Shown here in pieces: positions 55,750 through 64,000 of a DNA stretch of 64,000 bases. The notes beneath the pieces were generated by a model. It searched no databases. It was given only the letters and a program-made list of their open reading frames with translations, and was not told where the DNA came from. The stretch's first letter is position 1. Each line of letters starts with the position of its first letter. Where the stretch lies: contig JAJEKV010000002.1 of the NCBI GenBank assembly GCA_021234155.1, positions 15,601,428-15,665,427 of the forward strand, given 5' to 3'. The stretch is from Isoetes taiwanensis (Eukaryota; Streptophyta; Lycopodiopsida; Isoetales; Isoetaceae). The position numbers and the translations under genes are program-made.

Positions 55750-58340
55750 ATGAAATATGATCAGTAACTGACTTCATAAGTATATCAAATTGGAGTTTGA
55801 AATGTAGCTATTTTAAATGAGAGTTATTTTATAGCTACCCTTCTACACGGGCATCAATCAATCTACAGGAATTTTGCTTCAAATCTCGGCAAGTTTGCTT
55901 TCTCTCATAGAATTTGGCAAGAAAGTGCAACTAACAGAAAATGTGGGAAAAGGACAAAAGCTCCAAGAAAATTGGCGCACGCCATCATCTCCCTCAAGGC
56001 ACCCTCGCAATCTGCATTCAATGCATGTATTATATATTATTGTTAGTAGTTTAATGATGTTTACAATTATTAATGGTTTGTATGCCATAGGATGTCATTG
56101 CATGAGGACCATTCCCCTTCATCTCTCATTTCAAAACTTTGCCCTTTCTTTGCCCCTCCATGCATCTCCCCTCCCTAGTTGCATCTCGTTGTCTCTTTCC
56201 CCATTCTTTGCCCCTCCCCAGTTGCCTCTTTGCCCCTCTCCCTTTGCCCCCTCGCCTCTTTCTTGCCCCTCCCCTTTGCCGCTTTAAACCTTTCCCCTCC
56301 CCCTTTGCCTCTTTCTCTGCCCCTCCCCCCCTTTGAGACGGGTCGGTGGATTGGAGAGCCGCGCCAGGACACACACGGCCCCCAAAAATTAATTTGCATT
56401 AATAATCACTATGAAAACTAGTATAAGCATGGTTTTTTATATAGACAGTTCATCACATGCCTTCCATGGTTTTATAAAATCATTACTGGCTGGGTCGTAA
56501 TTCTTATACTAATTTTACATCTTACACTAGTTTTTTGAAATTATTGCTAGTTTAGGAGGTGGCTTTTAAGCATACATTGTTGATATTGTAATATAGGATG
56601 ATTCCAAATGCTAATTCTTATTATTGTTGTTATTATTATCGTTATTATATAGGTTTCTTAACACGACTTTAATGCGCTCAAGTTTTTTAAGAGACCACTA
56701 TCAATTTTGTAAGTATGTTGTGGTTTTGAGACATGGTTATTTACCATGCTTGTTAGTAGTCTATTATGATCTGGTTTATGCTATTGACTTTATTATATAC
56801 TTGTTTCAACCCTTAAAGTCACTAACTTGAGCATAGTTTTTTTTATATTAACTAGTAACTCCAGCTAACATGTCTATATTTTCAAAAGTTGCACTGCTTG
56901 CAAAATGCGATTCTTAATCGCAGTTATAAGCTTATGTTATGTACATTGACTTGTTCATATTGGTTACATGATGTGGTTTGTGGACTAATTCGCTCTTATT
57001 TCCAATATGTAGCATAATTTGGATTATTAGATATCTATAGTGTTTGAACAAATGGTTTTTGTTTGAATGTGTTTGCCTGTGTATTCTTCACGTATAAATT
57101 TAGTGTTTACGAAGCATGCGCATAATTTGCCTTAAAGAGGAATTTGAATCATTCGGAACATTCATCATGTATGGTCTAGGCTAATCTTTGCATATTTGTG
57201 TTGCACTTATATTGTGCATTGGTGGTGGGGAGAGAAGGAATGAAGCAAATTGACTAGAAATTTGGCGCCTGGAGGTAAAGGCAAGTAGAAATTTGACACC
57301 ACTTTAAATAAAGTTATAGTTTAGGTAGTACTATGGATCTTCATTCAAGTTAAATACTCTTCAAAAGCTAGCTTCCATATTTTGATTGCAATCCTCTCCT
57401 TCTATCTAATGTAGCTCGGTTCCAGTAGCAAAATGGATTCCTATATGGTATTCAAATCGTAGAATGATTGGAGTTATTTATGAACTTTAGTAGGTTGTTT
57501 CAAGATGCCAATTAATAGGGCCAGGTTGCCAAGATCTTCTTAGTGGACAGTAGTATAGGTGGAATTGTTTCTCAATGTTGAGAACAATGGCGATAGAATA
57601 TTCTTATGTAAGGATGTAGAGCAATGGTGATCGAATATTTTTATATAGGGATGCAGATGGAAGTTGCAGTCGTTCTCTCCATGTTGCGTACAATGGCGAT
57701 AGGATGTTCTCATATAGGAAGAATTGTACAAACAATTTTTAAGTGTATTTTTGCCCATTGTTTATATATTTTTGTAATGGAATGAAAGGCATCATTATTG
57801 CAAAATGTTGTATATCATGAAGATATACAAGAAATTTGTCATGGCAGCTACTTCTCTCTGTTCAGAACCTATGGGTTTGAACCCAATATTATCCAACGTT
57901 TAACAATGCAATGTTTGCTTATAATGGACTTATGGTATGGAAGATATCTCTAAATGCATCATTTAACAACAAATTGTGTTCTGCCTAAACTAATGAAGGT
58001 TGCAATATTTCTACGTTGAATACCTTCTCTAGATGAAGTATTTTTCCCGATTCTATGTATCTCCATTGCATATACATCCATTGTTAGAGCCTGAACTCTA
58101 ACCTTGCAAGAAGGATGAAAAACCCAACAATCCAAGCTCAATCTATCAATGCACAACACAAAGATCCATCATTTCCATAGCTAGATCAAGCAAAATCCTC
58201 TCTCTCAATACACCGTCTCTCTGTTCTTCTCTATGCTCAGATAACACAGTGATCATAATGACTCCACAATGCATACGTGCAAATATCCTGCACGCGTGCA
58301 TGTGCGTATATCACTCCATATACGGTATACTATTTTCTAT
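55750..58340. other. Non-coding stretch with C/T-rich block and short repeats
   Basis: A TTTGCCCCTCCC-type pyrimidine block runs from about 56130 to 56330, directly followed by a 42-nt family A scrap (56333-56375). At about 57587, 57624 and 57691 a word like CAATGG(C/T)GAT.G(A/G)AT(A/G)TT is repeated. No gene recognised. Confidence 0.5.
56333..56375 (+). mobile_element. 42-bp scrap of LINE A ORF2
   Basis: Codes ETGRWIGEPRQDT, identical to the corresponding part of copy A2. Both sides are unrelated, with no tail or hairpin. It looks like filler DNA captured at a break. Confidence 0.7.
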
Positions 58341-58352
58341 ACCACCTCAATA

Positions 58353-58452
58353 GTGGTGAGTGTGGTGAGTGGTGACGAGTGTGGTGACAAGTGACGAGTG
58401 TGGTGAGTGGTGAGTGGTGACGAGTGTGGTGACGAGTGTGGTGAGTGGTGAC
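58353..58452 (+). repeat. GTGGTGA-based minisatellite
   Basis: About 100 nt composed of GAGTGTGGTGA, GAGTGGTGA and CGAGTGTGGTGA units, purine-rich with strong strand asymmetry. Confidence 0.9.
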
Positions 58453-58459
58453 CACCCCA

Positions 58460-59470
58460 ACATCCATATCTACCAAGTAAGTCCAACAAAACTCTAAATT
58501 GCATCATTAAGCCCTTGAGCCCCTCCTTTAAGGGAAGTGATATTTCTTCTTAAACTAATATGCAAAGTTAAAGATTTTGAACCCTCATCTAGAGATGTGA
58601 AGATATACAGTTCTAGAAATATAGCAAGACATATTGCATGTTATACAACTCTAATTAATCTCGTGGCATGGTGTGTGTAGCAATTTTGAGTAACATAATT
58701 AGGATATACCTCATTGCAGGTAGTTTGACCTTTGCTTTCCATTTTATCAAGCACCTTGTGGTAATCATTCAATCAAATGGCTAGGTTAAGTTAGGCTGTC
58801 GTAGATAACGTGACATGGAAGTATTACGGATAAGGCTGGAGCTTTGGAGCTTTAGTGGCAAATGATCTGCCATAACCATGCATGGCCTGCTGCTAGATTT
58901 TATGGCGACCAAGAGCTCATTACTTGGTCGTAGATCACACCCGGCAATTAAACGTTCACATGCCACACCTCACAATCGAGACAATTTGCAAACCCCTTGA
59001 TCGGATTTGGCGTGTAGGGAGGAAAAACTGTGGAGGGATCGACCCAATGAATATTAAACGAGTCGGGTTGCCTCATTTATGAAGAAAAAACTAGAATGAT
59101 GTGTCATTTTTCTTTTTCACTTGGGCATGGGTCTAGTGTGATATCAAAAAGCAAGAAAAATTCTCTTAGTGTGCCTATTACTGACCTAGTTCTGCTATGT
59201 ATTTAATCGGATCACCATAGTGTGATTCCAGTCTTGCAATTTTTATTTTCGTGTTGTTGTGCAGCACTGGAGCAGAACAATTTTCCTTTATTCAAATCCA
59301 CCTCCTTTGAACTTGCAGAAACAAAGGATGGTGATCCATTGGTTCGAAAAATTTCGAGGAACCATTGCAACCATCCGTCTAAAAATTAAACAGAAAACAC
59401 GCTTCAATTTCTAACCCTGGTTGAACAAGCGTCGAAATTAGGGGGGTATCTTGTGTTCAAGTCTCTAGGG
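58460..59470. other. Non-coding stretch
   Basis: Short open frames only; nothing recognised. Confidence 0.45.
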
Positions 59471-59479
59471 GTCCGTCAT

Positions 59480-59560
59480 ATGTCCTCATGGACGCTGCCA
59501 ATGTGGCATGACGTAAAAATACTATCTATCTATCTATTCTAGAATGGGACTCGCAAGAAA
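59480..59560 (+). mobile_element. 3' end of small retroelement with (CTAT)n tail, second copy
   Basis: Shares CATATGTCC, TGGACGCTGCCAATGTGGCA and TGACGTAAAAATACTATCTATC with the block at 35075-35165. Confidence 0.5.
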
Positions 59561-59732
59561 CCAACAAACCGCTAGATAGGCTTCTCATTCATCTCAGCAG
59601 ATTTTCTACAATGGTGGACAGTGGGTAGCCGCACACATGCGAACTACCCACAAAAAAATAAAGGGAAAATCCAATTATATCATTTGGACCCCAAAAAAAT
59701 ACAATGCTAATAGATGAGTGGCTGATGTACCT

Positions 59733-59807
59733 GCCGAAAGCTTATCACCGGGATTAAAAAACCCCACCCTTTCGGGTTTTTGAGGAAAAACCCTAGTGAT
59801 AAGCCTT
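59733..59807 (-). other. Hairpin homologous to the LINE A 3' structure, new stem
   Basis: The interior (AAAAAACCCC...CTTTCGGG...GAGGAAAAACCC) matches the hairpin of family A. The outer arms GCCGAAAGCTTATCAC and GTGATAAGCCTTCGGC differ from family A yet pair almost perfectly. The adjoining sequence is not family A. Confidence 0.7.
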
Positions 59808-60050
59808 CGGCAAGGGGCTTAGACAAACGTAAGGCATAGAATCGCTCCCAAAAAACCCCCGCATGGAGAAGTCGAAACAGATGCCGCTCGCCAACCTGTA
59901 CCTGCACATCACCAACACAACAAACGAGAAAACATACCAGAGAATAGCATCACCCAGCGGGTGGAAAAAAAGCATCACCCAGCGGGTGGAAAAACATGAT
60001 AAACAGAACTTGTACAAAATATAATAAACAAAGAAGGGGGGGAGGGTGGG

Positions 60051-60585
60051 TTCAAAGAGAATAAGATACTGTTGAGAGAAGAGGAAGCGCCGATGAGACG
60101 TGGATGCAGAAACGCGCCTGAAATAGCGAACTCCCCACCAAAACGGGCATGCGCCGCCCGCATGCATGCATGACATGCATGCTCGTCCCATTCTAGAATG
60201 GCGATCCGATGTCTCGGATCAATGCGATTCTAGAATGGGACTCGCAAGAAACCAACAAACCGCCCGACTACCAGAGAACTTCCTTACAAACTAGGATCGA
60301 GGACGAAGGTCACAGGACGAGGCCAAAAGCCGGAAAAGGATAGCAGGAAAGAAATGCCAAATTGGCTAAACCAGGCAGGAAGAAGCCCCTCCCCCGCCTG
60401 GAAACAATTCAAAGAGAATAAGGTACTGCTGAGAGAAGAGGAAGCGCCGATGAGACGTGGATGCAGAAACGCGCCTGAAATAGCGAACTCCCCACCAAAA
60501 CGGGCATGCGCCGCCCGCATGCATGCATGACATGCATGCTCGTCCCATTCTAGAATGGCGATCCGATGTCTCGGATCGATGCGAT
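60051..60585. repeat. 178-bp direct duplication with palindromes
   Basis: Units 60051-60228 and 60408-60585 are nearly identical. Each holds a GCATGCATGCATGACATGCATGC palindromic cluster, ATTCTAGAAT, and a perfect hairpin GATCCGA-TGTC-TCGGATC (60203-60220; 60560-60577). A word TCTAGAATGGGACTCGCAAG is also found before unit 1 (about 59538) and between units (about 60229). Confidence 0.9.
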
Positions 60586-60589
60586 CTAT

Positions 60590-62300
60590 CTATCTCCAGA
60601 ATTTTTGACTAAAGTTAGAAATATCGGATTTGATAAGTACATGCAGGCAAATTTTCGGTCAAAATTCTATAAAACTAGTGTAAAACCCGGCAAATTAGGG
60701 GTGTTTTGCTCGAAAATTGGATTAATATAGATAAAGGGCAGCATTTTTGCTAGTTAGTGCAAAATCTAATTTCGAGGCCTGGCGCTATGGTCGAATCCCC
60801 TTCCTTCCTTTTTTTTTCCGAAAATATGGGGCCAATATGTTTAGGTTACATTTTTTAGGTTAGGTTTTCGTTTTTTTCCTTCGTCTTTTGGAGCGGCGGC
60901 AGCGGCAGAGATCATCTCTAGGAAGAAGAACGACGCCAAATTTGATCCTGATCACACTACTTTCAATTTAAGGCAATATAGAGTAGCGATTTTGGCATAC
61001 TCTCTGGCTGTTTTATGTTGCTTTCAGTGAATGCTAGTGTTCAAGAATCTAAAATCATTCTTTCATTCTGCCTGCTTTCTGTGCTAAGGATATGCATTTC
61101 TACTTTCATATCTTTAGTGCAAGAATAGTACAGAATTCTTCGTGCAAAAATGGTAGAGAATCGTGGATGCTCATTTCTATGTTCTCATGATTTTACACTT
61201 CTGGTTTTGCAAGAAGATAGATTTCGTCCTTACAACAACGAACAATATTGTTTAATGTAATGCCATTTGTTAAGGTAATAGCATTTCATTTTTTGTTTCA
61301 TAATATTTTGTCAATGGAACAGCGACAGGGAACCGCACTCAGGCATATGTTTCGAATGACAGAATTCAACGGGATATTTACTTTAGAATTTTAATGCAGG
61401 GCAATCACTGGCGCCTAATGGCAGTAGCTCTCTGGTCTCTCTTCTTCTTTTCTTTTTGGCTTCTCTGAAGTCATAAGAGCTTGAAACTTCGATGTGGCAA
61501 AGCATCAGTAAAATCGTGGCGTCTCTTTGGAGGAGCAGGTAATGGATGCAATGCTTCTTGGCTTTGGATGTTATCAAAGTTCTTTATATCATGTTCTTTA
61601 TATCATATCATTCTTGTGCATATATTCTAACTATGCCTCTCTTAGAAAGTGCTTTCAGACTAGAAAAAGGAAGGCAAAGGACTACTCACATTTTTCAGGA
61701 GCAAATTAAGAACTACTCTTGAAGTAACAAATGCTTAGGGAATTTTTTGTGTTCTTACCCTTTGCTTATACATGTTGTAATTAAATCTTTTCTTCATTCA
61801 TCTTTCATAGTTGCAGGTGGTGGATCCAGGTGGCAACAAATCTTGAACAAATCCGGGAGGCAAATTGTGAATGGCTTGGTGAATGCCTTGTTCTCGTTTG
61901 ATCGGAGTGGCTATGACATGCCTTTGACTTCGATAAAGACTGCAATGAATGTGATTACCAGACTGGAATGGTCTTGCATAATGTAGACAAAATAATTCTG
62001 AGATTCCAGTTCAATGTTATTTAAGGGATTTGGATCTCCCAAGGTTCGATTCCTTGGTCCCATATAGATTTATAATCATACCTATAAAACACTATATTGT
62101 ACACAATATATCATATCTACAAACCATACCTATTAAACACTATAGTGTACAATATCATGTTGTATTAACAACGGGTAAAACATCTTGTATTACTTTCATT
62201 GTAAAGCAAAGAAGTAAAGCCAAGAAGATAGACGGGTAAACCATCTTGTCACAAAACTTGCCATATGAAGTAATATTATACATCATATATACTTTAAGTA
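60590..62300. other. Stretch without recognised gene
   Basis: An open stretch at about 61810-61986 (+) begins after a TTGCAG acceptor-like site and reads RWQQILNKSGRQIVNGLVNA and MPLTSIKTAMNVITRLEW before a stop. It could be a terminal exon, but I recognise no family. The rest is AT-rich. Confidence 0.35.
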
Positions 62301-62312
62301 GGAATAGGGATC

Positions 62313-62825
62313 AACCACCAACACATAACTACCATTAACATTAATTAACACAACCATTGGCTCCAACACATTTAAATTAAAATCCCCCTTAAACCCCCTT
62401 TGGTTTGGGTGCATATTCACACGGGGGGTGACTCCGGGCAACGAGAGCTGTTGGATAGGCATATTCACCCCTTATTCCTTAATCTACACCGTACGTAAAG
62501 TTCCTCGTTTGTGGGGTATGCAAGTACAAAATTTGCTATACTGTATAACAAGATTTACAAAATACTATAAGATTTCAAGCAAAATACTATATGGTGTTGA
62601 TTTTGTACGTGCAAAATATAATTATAAGGGCTCTCGCTGCCCTACGTCACCCCCGTGTGAATATGCACCCAAACCAAAGGGGGTTTAAGGGGGATTTTAA
62701 TTTAAATGTGTTGGAGCCAATGGTTGTGTTAATTAATGTTAATGGTAGTTATGTGTTGGTTGTTGTACTAAAAAAAATTTTGGGCCCTTCGGGCCCTAAA
62801 AAAAAGCAAACATACCAACAACATG
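62313..62825. mobile_element. Foldback (long inverted repeat) element, copy 2 (more complete)
   Basis: Arms of about 130-140 nt: left from CAACCACCAACACATAACTA, right ending in its complement near 62765. They share TTAAACCCCCTTTGGTTTGG and GTGCATATTCACAC with copy 1. The poly-A stretch, the GGGCCC-TTC-GGGCCC hairpin (62783-62797) and AAAGCAAACATA follow as in copy 1. No open frame of its own. Confidence 0.88.
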
Positions 62826-62829
62826 TAAA

Positions 62830-64000
62830 ACATGTAGCAATATGTAATACGTATTATGTAATACGTAATGGTAAAAATAGTATGAGTAACACAAGCTTCT
62901 AATACTAATATCTAGCATTAGCATAATGGTAGATAGATATTGAAAGGAAGGGTTATTAAATTTTGAAGTTTAAAGGATTGTAGACATTCAAAGAAAGGGT
63001 GAGATTTTAAACCTTAGGCAGTAGATATAAAGGGAGGGCGAGTTTTTTAAGAATGGGCATTGCTAAATATTGGTAGACATTGAAAGGAAAGGCTATAAGG
63101 TTTGCAAATTTTCCCCCGACTAAGATTTTGGCAGTGGTTTAGCGAGAAAAGGGGGATGGAATTGAAGTTTAAGGAAAAATTTGATTTGAAATCAAAGGTT
63201 TTAAAATAGAATATCCTGCCAGATCATGGCCTTTGCTGGAAGATCGGCCTCAGAGGCTACTTTGTGGGCGGCCATATTCTTGCTGGGTTGAAGCAAGCGA
63301 AGTGCAGGAGCACAATCCGGCCTACTTGCTTCGAGTTTTCCAAGAACTCCTAAGGCTTGGAAGCAGGCTATTCCTCATCCTTTTTTTCGCAGCAGGCCTA
63401 GTCGAAGCATGGTCTGAAATCTGCAAACAGGGCTTCCATGAGTTTCCACAGGCCGGAATGGTTCGGGAGAGGTTTAGCATGGCTCCTGTTCTTCAGGCCG
63501 CTCGATTGCTTCCTGTTCAAATACAGGTGCAGGTGCTCGGGCTTCTACAATCCCTAAAAAATCCAGTCTGCTTGCTTTATTGCGCTTGCATGGGTGGGCG
63601 GTTCTGGAGAGCAGCAGATGAAGAGCTTCCGGAGGCTCAGAAGCGTGATTGGACAATATTTTTTTCTTTGCATTCCAATGGTTCGTGGCTCCAGTATTTG
63701 ACCTTCTCGTGCATATTCTTATATGTATATACACGCAGGGGAGCGCTCAAGTATACAGGGGTGTGAGGTGTATATTTGTGGACCCTAGATCTGGCATATT
63801 TCTAAGAATATGCCAGGCTATAATGATAGATATTGAATGTTAAATGGAAATAGTTCAAAAGGAAAGAAACGTGAATAACCATGGGATTTTCGACAGAGCC
63901 AGATATTAGGGCTACTTTAGGGTTTCCGTGATTCGATCGTAATCGTGCTAGTCCGTGCCATGTGCTCAAGAGGAAATTCTATGTTTCGCCATCGTCATGC
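62830..64000. other. Right end of window, nothing recognised
   Basis: An open frame at 63233-63766 lacks a convincing ATG start and matches nothing I know. The rest is AT-rich. Confidence 0.35.

Noticed and set aside
63233-63766. 177-codon open frame near the right edge
   Set aside because: No ATG at its start, uneven composition, no recognisable domain; kept only as a note.

Overview
The window looks like nuclear DNA of a land plant. It holds one multi-exon gene with GT-AG introns whose protein matches plant peroxisomal hydroxypyruvate reductase end to end, and almost everything else is retrotransposon debris, foldback elements and AT-rich non-coding DNA. A non-seed vascular plant (fern or similar) is my guess from the retrotransposon mix and long introns; the sequence alone does not fix the species.

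Layout. 1-1.1 kb: 3' end of a LINE (called family A here). 2.6-6.8 kb: a LINE of a second family (B), minus strand, split by a family A insertion at about 3.0-3.67 kb. 7.12-12.75 kb: intact HPR1-type gene, 13 exons, 388 codons, ending in the peroxisomal tripeptide SKM. 13.2-16.5 kb and 22.4-24.5 kb: two parts of what may be one family A LINE (minus), separated by about 6 kb that carries a broken plant GH3 beta-xylosidase fragment. 26.4-29.65 kb: a family B LINE with a 1048-codon open frame, abutting a foldback element (29.65-30.11 kb). 32.5-33.2 kb: a family B ORF1 without its ORF2. 35.2-37.5 kb: pseudogene of a bacterial-type GH3 (NagZ-like) enzyme interrupted by a family A LINE. 38.5-38.8 kb: array of 26-bp palindromes. 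40.0-40.8 and 45.1-46.2 kb: AT-rich foldback elements, the second carrying an F-box gene fragment. 43.9-44.7 kb: a LINE ORF1 fragment. 46.4-46.6 kb: SINE-like element sharing the family A 3' end. 48.6-55.2 kb: a plant-type L1 LINE (family C) with a family A copy nested in its ORF1. 58-63 kb: minisatellite, tandem duplication, second copy of the foldback element.

How things fit together. The only gene that looks functional is HPR1 (photorespiration). The rest records layered transposition: family A sits inside families B and C and inside the NagZ-like gene, so it is the youngest active family seen here. All family A copies, plus at least one otherwise unrelated element, share a structured 3' end whose outer stem changes sequence but keeps pairing. 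Families A and B use an animal-type L1 ORF1 (coiled coil plus RRM-like domain) while family C appears to use the usual plant type, so two L1 architectures coexist. No tRNA, rRNA, CRISPR array or virus was recognised.
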